Position numbers and translations under genes: made by a program. This document shows, one piece after another, positions 53,516 through 61,989 of a stretch of 64,000 bases of DNA. This stretch comes from Flavobacterium panacis (GTDB lineage: Bacteria; Bacteroidota; Bacteroidia; Flavobacteriales; Flavobacteriaceae): NCBI RefSeq assembly GCF_024649945.1, contig NZ_JANKMS010000002.1:620001-684000 (forward strand), written 5' to 3'. Every line of letters starts with the position of its first letter. Within the stretch, counting starts at the first letter, position 1. The notes under the pieces were generated by a model, which made no database searches, had not been told where the DNA came from, and saw only the letters and a list, made by a program, of their open reading frames with translations.

Positions 53516-55318
53516 CTCGGAAATACAGGTAGTTATTTTTATGGATGCAGCAATTTAAATTTAGCAAGAGTATTAGATGTTTTAGATTTAGCAGGAACAA
53601 CAGATTTAACAAACTGTTTTGTATCATGTACCTCATTAACAAGTATAGGTAAAATCGATGAGTGGAACACAAGTAGTGTTACTGTTATGGCAACAATGTT
53701 TAATAATTGTACAAATTTCAATCAAAACATTGGTTCTTGGAATCTTTCAAATGTAACAAATATATCAGGTATGTTTCAAGGAGCAACATTGTTTAACAAT
53801 GGCGGAAGTAATACAATAAACAACTGGAATACTTCTCTTGTTACGACTATGAATTCTACTTTTAGTCTTGCAAGATCATTTAATCAATCAATCGGAAATT
53901 GGAATGTTTCAAACGTGACAAATTTTGGATTTATGTTTCATAATGCTATAAGTTTTAATAATGGTGGGAATTCGAATATTAATAATTGGGTTATTAATAC
54001 GACAAATTCAGTTGTAATGAGTAGCATGTTTCAAAGCTCTACGGTTTTTAATCAACCAATAGGAAATTGGAATATGTCCAAGGTTACACTTACAAATGCA
54101 ATGTTTTTTGGTACAGGCGCATTTAATCAAAATATAGGAGCTTGGGATATGTCATCGGTTACTAATACAGATAAAATGTTTCAATCATCTCCGTTTTTCA
54201 ACAATGGTGGCAGTAGTTCAATAAACAACTGGAATGTTTCAAACGTCACAAGTATGGGACTTATGTTTGCTTTTGCTTATACTTTTAATCAAGACATTAG
54301 TTCTTGGAATGTTTCAAAAGTTAAAGGCATGACTCAAATGTTTCAAGAAACTATATTTAATAAGCCAATTGGGATTTGGGACGTATCAAGTGTGACTCAA
54401 ATGAATGGTATGTTTATTAATGCAAAAGCTTTCAATCAAAATATTGATGCATGGAATGTTTCTAATGTTACAGATTTCACAAGCATGTTTCAAGGCGCAA
54501 CCTCATTCAACCAAAATATTGGTTCTTGGGATGTTTCTAACTCGGGAGGTTTTTCAAAGATGTTTCAAGGTGCGACTGCATTTAATAATGGAGGTAGCAA
54601 CACTATTGATAATTGGAAAATAAATACAAATCCTAACCTTTCAATTGAATCAATGTTTAGATCAGCAGTCGCATTTAATCAACCAATTGGTTCGTGGAAC
54701 GTTTCAAGGATAACGAGTTTCTCAAATATGTTTTATGAAGCAACTACATTCAATCAAAATATAGGTATGTGGAACGTTTCAACTTGTGTAAATTTCTCGG
54801 GAATGTTTCAAGGTGCAATTGCATTCAATCAAGACATTGGCTCTTGGAATGTTGTAAACTCGAAAAATTTTGCAAATATGTTTTATGGAGCAAATGCATT
54901 TAACAACGGAGGCAGTAACGCTATTAGTAATTGGATGATAAATACAACAAGTTCTGTTGATATGTCTGGTATGTTTAGTTACGCAACCGCATTCAATCAA
55001 CCAATTGGACTATGGAATGTTTCCAATGTTACTAGCATGGGAGGTATGTTTTCAGGAGCTACCACATTTAATCAGAATATTGGCTCTTGGCATGTTTCTA
55101 ATGTTACAAATTTTACAAATTTTATGTCTGGAAAACTATCACAAAACTACTCTGCTACTAATTTAGATTCTATTTACAATGGTTGGAGTTCAAGACCTGT
55201 TAAAACAGCTATAAATATAAATTTCTATACCATAAAGAGAACTTCTGCAAGTGATGCTGGAAAAGCTAAATTAACTTCTCAACCAAACAATTGGATCATA
55301 ACAGATGGAGGAATATAA
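53186..55318 (+). CDS. fibre cassette 4, distal protein B4, PKD + 19 BspA/DUF285 repeats, 710 aa
   Basis: The first 110 residues match B3 (MGALIQNTIFGRTKKSF, PKD-like 'IIDWGDGSSD'). About 19 BspA-type repeats follow (NQNIGSWNLSNVTNISGMFQ style), then a cap that keeps 'NGWSSRPVK' but differs at the end (NINFYTIKRTSASDAG, then NNWIITDGGI). The altered cap suggests that it is the oldest or independently acquired end of the array. It is the last intact gene of the island. As in B2 and B3, no export signal is visible. Confidence 0.78.
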   Translation: MGALIQNTIFGRTKKSFVSTWRTSNISTGSSATTQIKLPLVSSGTYNFIIDWGDGSSDTITKWNQAETTHTYSVEGDYLIKITGICNGWQFNNAGDRLKILSVLNWGKLMLGNTGSYFYGCSNLNLARVLDVLDLAGTTDLTNCFVSCTSLTSIGKIDEWNTSSVTVMATMFNNCTNFNQNIGSWNLSNVTNISGMFQGATLFNNGGSNTINNWNTSLVTTMNSTFSLARSFNQSIGNWNVSNVTNFGFMFHNAISFNNGGNSNINNWVINTTNSVVMSSMFQSSTVFNQPIGNWNMSKVTLTNAMFFGTGAFNQNIGAWDMSSVTNTDKMFQSSPFFNNGGSSSINNWNVSNVTSMGLMFAFAYTFNQDISSWNVSKVKGMTQMFQETIFNKPIGIWDVSSVTQMNGMFINAKAFNQNIDAWNVSNVTDFTSMFQGATSFNQNIGSWDVSNSGGFSKMFQGATAFNNGGSNTIDNWKINTNPNLSIESMFRSAVAFNQPIGSWNVSRITSFSNMFYEATTFNQNIGMWNVSTCVNFSGMFQGAIAFNQDIGSWNVVNSKNFANMFYGANAFNNGGSNAISNWMINTTSSVDMSGMFSYATAFNQPIGLWNVSNVTSMGGMFSGATTFNQNIGSWHVSNVTNFTNFMSGKLSQNYSATNLDSIYNGWSSRPVKTAININFYTIKRTSASDAGKAKLTSQPNNWIITDGGI

Positions 55319-55451
55319 GAGGTTTTAAAATCACTAAACACATTTCAAATAAAAAAGATACTTAAATGAGTATAACTTATTCGAAAAATAAACATTTAAA
55401 TTTCATCTAAAACTACGATGAACATTCAATAATGATTTTAGGACTATAATT

Positions 55452-55472
55452 ATGGGGAATCTTTTAAAATGA
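55452..55472 (+). pseudogene. possible vestige of a fifth B gene start
   Basis: The bases TATAATTATGGGGAATCTTT resemble the GTGTAATTATGGGAGCTCTA junction of A and B genes and would encode MGNLLK before a stop (the others read MGALIQN, MGSLLQN). The 130 bp upstream are AT-rich and hold no recognisable A gene. The similarity is short and may be chance. Confidence 0.3.
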
Positions 55473-55535
55473 ATGCAAATTTGAAAATAATCTATATTCA
55501 TAATTTTTCTTTTCAAAAAACATTTTTTCAAATAG

Positions 55536-55581
55536 TTGACAAAAGCAACTAATTTTATATATTTGTATTTCAGAAATACAA
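55536..55581 (+). promoter_or_regulatory. promoter and operator of the MarR-GNAT gene
   Basis: TTG at 55536-55538, a 19-bp spacer and TATATTTG at 55558-55565 form a good Bacteroidota promoter. An 8-bp perfect inverted repeat, TTGTATTT-CAG-AAATACAA (55563-55581), starts in the -7 box and covers the likely start of transcription; it is a fitting MarR autorepression site. Confidence 0.7.
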
Positions 55582-55593
55582 TATCATAAAATC

Positions 55594-56514
55594 ATGAATA
55601 CTACAACTTCAAAAATTAGAAGTTTCAATCGCTTTTATACTGCCCATTTAGACATCTTAAGTCAACATTATTTGGATAGCGAATATTCTTTAACAGAAAT
55701 ACGAATCCTTTATGAGATCAGCGAAGGCAAAATCATAACAGCACAAAAAATCACTGAAATATTAAATCTAGATAAAGGTTATTTAAGTCGGATTTTAAAA
55801 CGCTTTCTAAAAGAAAATCTGATTGTGAAAATTGCATCAGATGAAGATAAACGTGCTTTTAATATCAAACTTACCGATTCAGGAAATGAATTATTAAGCA
55901 TTTTGAATACAAAATCTGAAAATAAGATTGATGGTAAAATTGAAAAGCTAAACAGTTCTGAAAAGGAAATCTTAGTCAATTCGATGCATACCGTTAGAAA
56001 TTTGTTGACGGATAATAAAATAGCACGAGAAGATATCAAATACCGTCACGAAATTACTCCAGGAGATATTGGATATATTATTCATCTACACGGTACGATT
56101 TACAGCAAAGAATATAATTTTTCGACTGATTTTGAAAAATATGTAATCAAGACTTTTTATACTTTTTTAGAAAATTATTCTCCCGAAAACGACCGGGTTT
56201 GGATGGCAGAATACAATAACAAAATTGTAGGTTGTGTAGCCATCGTTCATCAACCTAATGATGAAGCACAATTGAGATGGTTTCTTCTAGATCCTGCTTT
56301 TAGAGGATTGGGAATTGGAAAAAAACTTCTTACCGATGCTGTAAATTTTTGTAAAGAAAAACAATATAAAAATGTCTTTTTGCTCACCACAAATCTCCAA
56401 AACAAAGCCTTAGAAATGTATAAACTAGCAGGCTTTGAACTTACTCAATCTGAAGAAGTTCAAGAATGGGGATTAACCTTTAATGAAGAACGTTACGACC
56501 TTAAATTAAGTTAA
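55594..56514 (+). CDS. MarR-type regulator fused to a GNAT N-acetyltransferase
   Basis: A 306-aa two-domain protein. Residues about 5-145 form a MarR-type winged helix (LTEIRILYEISEGK, 'LDKGYLSRILKRFLKENLIV', 'DKRAFNIKLTDSGNELL'). Residues about 150-306 form a GNAT acetyltransferase with the acetyl-CoA loop 'LDPAFRGLGIGKKLLTDAVN' and 'FLLTTNLQNKALEMYKLAGF'. Fusions of this kind are common in bacteria; the MarR half controls transcription and the GNAT half acetylates a small molecule or protein. It stands alone, with its own promoter and operator and a terminator behind, outside the island. Family certain; substrate unknown. Confidence 0.9.
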   Translation: MNTTTSKIRSFNRFYTAHLDILSQHYLDSEYSLTEIRILYEISEGKIITAQKITEILNLDKGYLSRILKRFLKENLIVKIASDEDKRAFNIKLTDSGNELLSILNTKSENKIDGKIEKLNSSEKEILVNSMHTVRNLLTDNKIAREDIKYRHEITPGDIGYIIHLHGTIYSKEYNFSTDFEKYVIKTFYTFLENYSPENDRVWMAEYNNKIVGCVAIVHQPNDEAQLRWFLLDPAFRGLGIGKKLLTDAVNFCKEKQYKNVFLLTTNLQNKALEMYKLAGFELTQSEEVQEWGLTFNEERYDLKLS

Positions 56515-56519
56515 AAACA

Positions 56520-56560
56520 AACCTCCAAAGTCAAATTGATTTTGGAGGTTTTCTTTTTTT
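56520..56560 (+). terminator. intrinsic terminator after the MarR-GNAT gene
   Basis: A 9-10-bp stem (ACCTCCAAA at 56521-56529 with TTTGGAGGT at 56541-56549) is followed by a long T-rich tract. Confidence 0.9.
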
Positions 56561-57073
56561 TTTATGATTTATAATACAAATCATTCTTTTTGCATCTCTT
56601 TTAATAGCTTCTCTACTGAAAAGATTATATGGATAAGCTTTCTTTCAGTTTTCAATACAAAACCACTTCTCCAATAATATTACAAATATAAGGTACTCCT
56701 TACCTAACCTGACATTCAATTTCTCTATCAAATACATTCATATCATTATATTTTTTTGACTAGAGGGCTTTATAAAAGCTTTTTTTCTCAAAAAGCTATT
56801 CTTATGTTACAAAACAAAAAAATCGAAAAATACCGTTACTAACATCAATAAAACTAGTGTAAATTTAAAAATCAGACATCTTTAAGCACAACACTTAAAG
56901 TTACTAAATCTTTCAAAAATTTTTCTTTTACTTTCTTTTTCTTTCTTTTATTTTTGTTTTAATTATTTTTTATTACATTTGACTTATGTTTAATTCGTTT
57001 TCACTTTGTGTTTACTCTTAATTTATTTTGCTTTTGTCTATATTTGTTATTCAAATTATAAAAAACTAATAAG
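56561..57073 (+). other. AT-rich intergenic region with a probable promoter for the sugar operon
   Basis: No gene is seen in about 510 bp. TATATTTG at 57039-57046 is a perfect -7 box 28 bp before the DeoR start codon, but no TTG lies at the standard distance; the closest candidate is weak. Pyrimidine-rich CTTT repeats around 56925-56955 are notable but have no known role. Confidence 0.45.
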
Positions 57074-57835
57074 ATGTTAGCCAATCAAAGAAGAGAAAAA
57101 ATACTAGACCTTTTGAAAGAAGATGGTTTTGCTAAAGTGAACAATTTAGCTCGTTTATTCAAAGTCACAGAAGTAACGATTCGTCAAGATCTAGAAAAAC
57201 TAGATAGCGAAGGATTAATTCTGAAAGAACACGGAGGAGCAAGCATAAAAAATGTAGAAGATCAAGTACGTAGTTTTTCGTTGCAACGTCAGGAAAATCT
57301 TGAAAAGAAATCGGCAATTGCTGAAAAGTGCATTGAATTTATTGACAATGGAGATACTATCATTTTAGATTCCGGATCGACAACAACAGAAATTGCAAAA
57401 AGATTAAAAGGAATAAAACAGCTAACTGTAATTACCAATGCATTAAACATTGCATTATTGTTAGGAACAGATCCAGATATTGAGGTTATCATGACTGGTG
57501 GAGAATTCAAACCACCTACATTATCACTGACAGGACAGAAAGCTGCTGACTTTTTTAAGGGATTGAATGTTCAGAAATTGTTTTTAGCCACAGCAGGAAT
57601 ATCATTAAAAGCAGGACTTACGTATCCTAGTATTAGTGATTTGGTTGTAAAAAAAGCAATGATAGAAGCCGCAGAAGTGACGTATCTAGTAGCAGATAGC
57701 ACAAAAATTGGCAAAAGTGCACTCGCCAGTTTAGGAGCACTTTCGCTAATTGATTATATAATAACTGACAACAATATTGAAGAAAAACACAAACAAGTCT
57801 TTAGAGACAACGAAATTGAAGTAATAGTAGCATAA
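57074..57835 (+). CDS. DeoR/GlpR family repressor of the sugar operon
   Basis: A 253-aa DeoR-family protein. The N-terminal winged helix has 'LFKVTEVTIRQDLEKLDSEG', and the sensor domain has the ligand loop 'LDSGSTTTEIAKRLKG' and 'ITNALNIALLLG'. It is the first gene of the operon, 27 bp before the isomerase gene, and so probably autoregulates the whole set. The inducer is likely a phosphorylated intermediate of the sugar taken up by the ABC system encoded downstream. It is not close in sequence to the other DeoR protein at 7590 outside the family motifs. Confidence 0.92.
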   Translation: MLANQRREKILDLLKEDGFAKVNNLARLFKVTEVTIRQDLEKLDSEGLILKEHGGASIKNVEDQVRSFSLQRQENLEKKSAIAEKCIEFIDNGDTIILDSGSTTTEIAKRLKGIKQLTVITNALNIALLLGTDPDIEVIMTGGEFKPPTLSLTGQKAADFFKGLNVQKLFLATAGISLKAGLTYPSISDLVVKKAMIEAAEVTYLVADSTKIGKSALASLGALSLIDYIITDNNIEEKHKQVFRDNEIEVIVA

Positions 57836-57862
57836 GATACAAAACCCTTTTAATAAAAAGTA

Positions 57863-59266
57863 ATGGCAATATCAACATTAGGAGTAATAATTGGAAACAG
57901 AGATTTTTTTCCAGACAGTTTAGTAGAAAAGGCAAGATTTGAAATTATTGAAGTTTTTACCAAATTAAATATCAAACCCATTTTATTAGACAGCACGGAT
58001 ACTAAACTGGGTGGCGTAGAAACCTATAAAGAAGCCCAAAAATGTGCCGAACTATTCAAAAAACATCAGGATGAAATTATGGGAGTACTTGTTTTACTGC
58101 CTAATTTTGGAGATGAAAAAGGTGTAGCCGACACCCTAAAACTTGCTAATTTAAACGTTCCTGTGTTGATACAGGCCTATCCCGACGAATTAACCAAACT
58201 AAACGTAGCTAACAGACGTGATTCGTGGTGTGGTAAAATCTCAGTCTGCAACAATCTATACCAATATGGTATAAAATATTCTTTGACAAGTCAGCACGTT
58301 ATGAGTCCATCTGATCCAATTTTTCAAAAAGACTTACTGGACTTTACAGCTGTTTGCAGAGTGGTTAAAGGAATGCGAAATGTACGCATTGGGGCTATTG
58401 GAGCCAGACCAGGCGCCTTTAATACCGTTCGCTATTCTGAAAAAATATTACAAAGAAATGGCATAACAGTAACTACAGCCGATTTATCTGAAATTTTAGG
58501 AAAAGCAAATAAATTAACTGCAGAAGATGCTTCAGTCAAACAACATTTAGAATCTATAAATGCGTATGTTGCCCAAGGTAAAACGCCTAATGAAGCAATG
58601 CTTCAAATTGCAAAGTTAGATGTTGTCCTGAAAGATTTTATGGAAGAACATGCTTTAGACGCTACAGCTATTCAATGTTGGACTTCACTGCAACAAAACT
58701 ATGGTTGCAATGTGTGCACAAGTATGAGTATCATGAGTGAAAATATGCTTCCAAGTGCTTGTGAGGTAGATGTCACAGGAACTTTGAGCATGTATGCTAT
58801 GCAATTGGCTTCAGGATCACCAAGTGCACTAGTAGATTGGAATAACAACTACGCCGATGATCCTGAGAAATGTGTACTATTTCATTGTGGAAATTGGGCG
58901 AAATCATTCATTCCAGACATCCAATTAAGTACTGCTCCTATTTTAGGAACTACTGTTGGAGTTGAAAATACCTACGGTGCCTTAGACGGAAGAACACCAG
59001 CAATGCCACTTACTTATGGAAGAATTAGCACGGATGATCCTAAAGGAATCATTAAAGTTTATATTGGCGAAGGCGAACTTACTGATGACTCATTAAATAC
59101 TTTTGGCAATAGAGCTGTAGCGCAAATACCTAATCTACAAGAGTTAATGAAATACATCTGTAAAAACGGATTTGAACACCATGTAGTAATGAATGCCTCA
59201 AAAACTGCAGCAATCTTAGAAGAAGCCCTAGGAAATTATATGGGCTGGGAAGTTTACAAACACTAA
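57863..59266 (+). CDS. L-fucose/arabinose isomerase-like sugar isomerase
   Basis: A 467-aa cytoplasmic protein of the FucI/AraA-like fold. It is shorter than E. coli FucI (591 aa) and nearer to the compact isomerase-like branch. Metal and active-site candidates are E301 and D303 in 'PSACEVDVTGTL' and H341 in 'LFHCGNWAKS'; the glycine-rich 'IGAIGARPGAFNTVRYSEK' is also typical. It should convert an aldose to a ketose using a divalent metal. It is followed by a split transketolase and an ABC importer and preceded by a DeoR repressor, so it probably performs the first cytoplasmic step. Fucose, D-arabinose, D-apiose or sulfoquinovose can all be imagined; the sequence does not decide. Confidence 0.85.
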   Translation: MAISTLGVIIGNRDFFPDSLVEKARFEIIEVFTKLNIKPILLDSTDTKLGGVETYKEAQKCAELFKKHQDEIMGVLVLLPNFGDEKGVADTLKLANLNVPVLIQAYPDELTKLNVANRRDSWCGKISVCNNLYQYGIKYSLTSQHVMSPSDPIFQKDLLDFTAVCRVVKGMRNVRIGAIGARPGAFNTVRYSEKILQRNGITVTTADLSEILGKANKLTAEDASVKQHLESINAYVAQGKTPNEAMLQIAKLDVVLKDFMEEHALDATAIQCWTSLQQNYGCNVCTSMSIMSENMLPSACEVDVTGTLSMYAMQLASGSPSALVDWNNNYADDPEKCVLFHCGNWAKSFIPDIQLSTAPILGTTVGVENTYGALDGRTPAMPLTYGRISTDDPKGIIKVYIGEGELTDDSLNTFGNRAVAQIPNLQELMKYICKNGFEHHVVMNASKTAAILEEALGNYMGWEVYKH

Positions 59267-59276
59267 ATGAATTAAG

Positions 59277-60110
59277 ATGCATATTTCCGAATTAAAACGA
59301 AAATCGATAGAGAGTAGAAAAAAAATACTCAAATATATCTACAATGCCAAAGCGGGTCATACTGGAGGAAGTCTATCTATTGTGGATATTCTAAATGTAT
59401 TGTACAATAATGTCATGAACATTTCTCCTCAGAATTTTAATTCTAATACCAGAGATAGGTTTATTCAGAGCAAAGGACATTGTGTTGAAGCTTTGTATGT
59501 AGTTCTAGCCGACAAAGGCTTTTTTCCTGAAGAAGATTTATTGTCCCTGTGTCAATACAAATCTCCATATATAGGACATCCTACTAAATCTATTCCTGGT
59601 ATTGAGCAAAATACAGGCGGATTAGGACATGGTTTATCGATTTGTTCGGGAGTAGCTTTAGCAGCAAAAATAGACCATTCAGACGTAAAAGTATTTACCA
59701 TTCTAGGCGATGGTGAAATGGCGGAAGGTTCAAATTGGGAAGCTATGATGTTTGCTGCGCATTACAAATTAGATAATCTAGCAGCCATTCTAGATTACAA
59801 TAAACTTCAAATTACGGCTTCAAACGCCGATGTGATGGGATTAGAACCTATTGATAAAAAATTAGAAGCTTTTGGCTGGGCAGTAACTCATGTTGATGGT
59901 CATAATTTAGAAGAGCTTTCACAAACGCTTAATAATTTACCCTTAGAAAGCGGAAAACCGAGTTTTATCATCGCGCATACAACTAAGGGAAAAGGAGTCA
60001 GTTATATGGAAAACGTTTTGAAATGGCATCATGGCGTTCCTTCAGAGGAACAATATGATTTAGCTATAAAAGAATTAGACATTCAATTACAAGAACTTGA
60101 AACTATCTAA
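59277..60110 (+). CDS. transketolase, N-terminal (TPP-binding) subunit
   Basis: A 277-aa subunit equal to the first domain of transketolase. The thiamine-diphosphate motif is complete: 'GDGEMAEGSNWEAMMFAAHY' to the N of 'DYNKLQ'. The early histidine of 'AGHTGGSLSIVDIL' and 'TGGLGHGLSICSGVALAAK' are also conserved. It needs the C-terminal subunit encoded 3 bp later. Split transketolases occur in archaea and in many specialised sugar pathways, where they move a two-carbon unit from a particular ketose. It lies 10 bp after the isomerase gene in the same operon. Family certain. Confidence 0.93.
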   Translation: MHISELKRKSIESRKKILKYIYNAKAGHTGGSLSIVDILNVLYNNVMNISPQNFNSNTRDRFIQSKGHCVEALYVVLADKGFFPEEDLLSLCQYKSPYIGHPTKSIPGIEQNTGGLGHGLSICSGVALAAKIDHSDVKVFTILGDGEMAEGSNWEAMMFAAHYKLDNLAAILDYNKLQITASNADVMGLEPIDKKLEAFGWAVTHVDGHNLEELSQTLNNLPLESGKPSFIIAHTTKGKGVSYMENVLKWHHGVPSEEQYDLAIKELDIQLQELETI

Positions 60111-60113
60111 AAA

Positions 60114-61070
60114 ATGGTAGAAATAAATACAATTAACACTGCTAATCTCGAAGTTTTTTCTGAAATTCTTCAATCCTTAGCCGCCAATGATAGAGATATC
60201 ATAGTTGTTACGAGTGATTCTCGAGGTTCGGGAAAACTGGTGCCGTTTGGCCAGAAATACCCTGAACAAATAGTTGAAGTTGGTATTGCCGAACAAAATC
60301 TTGTTGGCGTTGCCACAGGATTGGCTAGTATGGGCAAAAAGGCATTTGCTGTATCTCCAGCCTGTTTTCTTACGGCACGCGCATTGGAACAAATTAAAAA
60401 TGATGTTGCTTACTCTGATAATGCGGTAAAATTAATCGGTATCAGTGCGGGAGTAAGTTATGGTGCTTTAGGAACTACGCATCATAGTTTACATGATTTT
60501 GCAGTGTTGAGAGCTATTAATAATATTACCATTGTAGCACCTGCAGACAATTATGAAACTGCAGAAGCCATCAAACAGGCAGCCGAAATGAAAAGCCCTA
60601 TCTACCTTCGTTTTGGAAAAAAAGCGATGCCTGCAAACCTCAACCCAGATAAAACTGATTTCAAAATAGGTAAAGGACGCATCATTCAGGAAGGAAATGA
60701 TTTGAGTTTTATTGCCACGGGCGAAGCGGTACTTCCTTGTGTAGAAGCGGCTAAACTTCTAGAAAAAGAATATAATATTAGTTGCAAAATAATAAGTCTT
60801 CATACCATTAAACCTTTGGATACCGAATTATTATTGGCTACAGCTGGAAATAATAAACCTATTATTACTGTTGAAGAACATTCCGTAAATGGAGGATTAG
60901 GCGAAGCGGTAACTTCTTTATTATTTCAAAACGGATGTTCTAATAAATTCAAAATTGTAGGATTACCGGATGACCATACAGTATCTGGTTCGCAAACCGA
61001 AATTTTCAATCATTATGGCATATCTGCTAATGGACTAAAAAATACGGCCTTAAATCTATTAAGCTTATGA
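60114..61070 (+). CDS. transketolase, C-terminal (pyrimidine-binding) subunit
   Basis: A 318-aa partner of the preceding gene, with the pyrimidine domain ('VEVGIAEQNLVGVATGLASM', where the glutamate activates the cofactor) and the C-terminal domain ('ITVEEHSVNGGLGEAVTSLL'). Together the two subunits make 595 residues, a little shorter than a fused transketolase. The last codons overlap the start of the sugar-binding lipoprotein gene by 4 bp (ATGA). Linkage to an isomerase and importer rather than to pentose-phosphate genes indicates a dedicated catabolic enzyme and not the housekeeping one. Confidence 0.93.
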   Translation: MVEINTINTANLEVFSEILQSLAANDRDIIVVTSDSRGSGKLVPFGQKYPEQIVEVGIAEQNLVGVATGLASMGKKAFAVSPACFLTARALEQIKNDVAYSDNAVKLIGISAGVSYGALGTTHHSLHDFAVLRAINNITIVAPADNYETAEAIKQAAEMKSPIYLRFGKKAMPANLNPDKTDFKIGKGRIIQEGNDLSFIATGEAVLPCVEAAKLLEKEYNISCKIISLHTIKPLDTELLLATAGNNKPIITVEEHSVNGGLGEAVTSLLFQNGCSNKFKIVGLPDDHTVSGSQTEIFNHYGISANGLKNTALNLLSL

Positions 61071-61987
61071 AAATAAGACACCTTTCCTTAATAATCGTAC
61101 TGATGGTCTTAATTTTAGGCTGTTCTTCAAAAGAAAAAGCTGAAAAACCTAAAATTGCAGTTGTGGTTTCCACATTAAACAACCCGTGGTTTGTAATGTT
61201 GGCAGAATCAGCGGCTGCTGATGCCCGTAAATTAGGTTATGAAGCCAAAATATTTGATTCTCAAAACAATCCAGCTATTGAATCGGATAATTTTGAAAAC
61301 CTTATTTCTTCTGGTTATGATGCTATTCTTTTAAACCCAACAGATTCTGACGGTTCTATTTCGAGTATTTTAAAGGCTAAAACTGCAGGAATACCTGTTT
61401 TTTGCATGGACAGAGAAGTTAATGTTGATGATGCCGCTACAAGTCAAATTCTTTCAGACAACTATTCAGGTTGCGTTTCTATCGGAATCGAATTTGTAAA
61501 AGAATTAAAAGAAAAAGGAAAGTATGTCGAAATCTTAGGACTTGTAGGTGATAACAACACTTGGGCAAGATCAGGAGGATTTCATTCGGTTGTAGATCAT
61601 TTTCCGAATCTAAAAATGGTGGCTCAGCAAAGCGGTAATTTCGACCGTACCAAAGCTATGGAAGTTTTAGAAACAATCATGCAGGCTAATCCTGATATCG
61701 ATGCTGTTTTTTGCGGCAATGATGCCATGGCAATGGGAGCTTTTCAAGCCTTGCAGGCAACAGGAAAACAATATAAAGTCAAAATTTTTGGATTTGACGG
61801 AGCTGGAGATGTAATTGAAAAAATCAGAGAAAAGAAAATCGCAGCGACAGGCATGCAATTTCCTAAAGTAATGGCGCAAACAGCAGTAGCATTTGCAGAT
61901 GAATATTTTAAAGGAAGAAAAGTATTTCCTCAAAGGGTTCCTGTAGAAGTTGAACTAGTCAATGCATCAAATATAAAAGACTATTAG
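61067..61987 (+). CDS. sugar ABC transporter substrate-binding lipoprotein (RbsB-like)
   Basis: A 306-aa protein of the pentose/hexose-binding family. A lipoprotein signal ends in LILGC, with the lipidated C19. The binding fold follows: 'IAVVVSTLNNPWFVMLAESA', 'SSGYDAILLNPTDSDG', 'VFCMDREVN' and 'VFCGNDAMAMGAFQAL' are standard RbsB-type elements. Lipidation is unusual for a Gram-negative RbsB and implies membrane attachment in the periplasm. The start overlaps the transketolase subunit gene. It is followed by DUF2291 and an RbsA-type ATPase gene, so it delivers a ribose-like or other monosaccharide to that importer. Confidence 0.92.
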   Translation: MKIRHLSLIIVLMVLILGCSSKEKAEKPKIAVVVSTLNNPWFVMLAESAAADARKLGYEAKIFDSQNNPAIESDNFENLISSGYDAILLNPTDSDGSISSILKAKTAGIPVFCMDREVNVDDAATSQILSDNYSGCVSIGIEFVKELKEKGKYVEILGLVGDNNTWARSGGFHSVVDHFPNLKMVAQQSGNFDRTKAMEVLETIMQANPDIDAVFCGNDAMAMGAFQALQATGKQYKVKIFGFDGAGDVIEKIREKKIAATGMQFPKVMAQTAVAFADEYFKGRKVFPQRVPVEVELVNASNIKDY

Positions 61988-61989
61988 CG

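Larger units (their letters stand above)
13724..55318. mobile_element. phage-derived island without capsid, tail-tube or mobility genes
   Basis: The stretch runs from an S24 repressor through small early genes and a lysis cassette to giant and tail-fibre proteins, all rightward except the repressor. Phage hallmarks are the self-cleaving repressor, DUF3164, endolysin, one-protein spanin, fibre motifs (LDARQGKVL, TTAQTIGGNKTF), a gp53-like fibre end and a tail-fibre assembly chaperone. No integrase, transposase, terminase, portal, capsid, sheath, tube or baseplate gene was recognised, and no flanking direct repeats or intact tRNA gene were found. The limits given are those of its outermost recognisable genes. 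It could be a reduced prophage or a domesticated secretion/killing device. Confidence 0.7.

Noticed and set aside
47601..55318. Regularly spaced repeats that could be mistaken for a CRISPR array or minisatellite
   Set aside because: The periodicity of about 72 bp follows in-frame BspA/DUF285 protein repeats, the units are diverged in DNA, and there are no cas genes or unique spacers.
44978..55318. Diversity-generating retroelement acting on the fibre genes
   Set aside because: No reverse transcriptase gene, no Avd-like gene and no template repeat with adenine-specific changes was found; the variation fits recombination among cassettes.
13724..55318. Complete Mu-like prophage
   Set aside because: DUF3164 and the repressor fit, but MuA, MuB, the Gam-like protein, head and tail genes are missing from the whole 41.6 kb.
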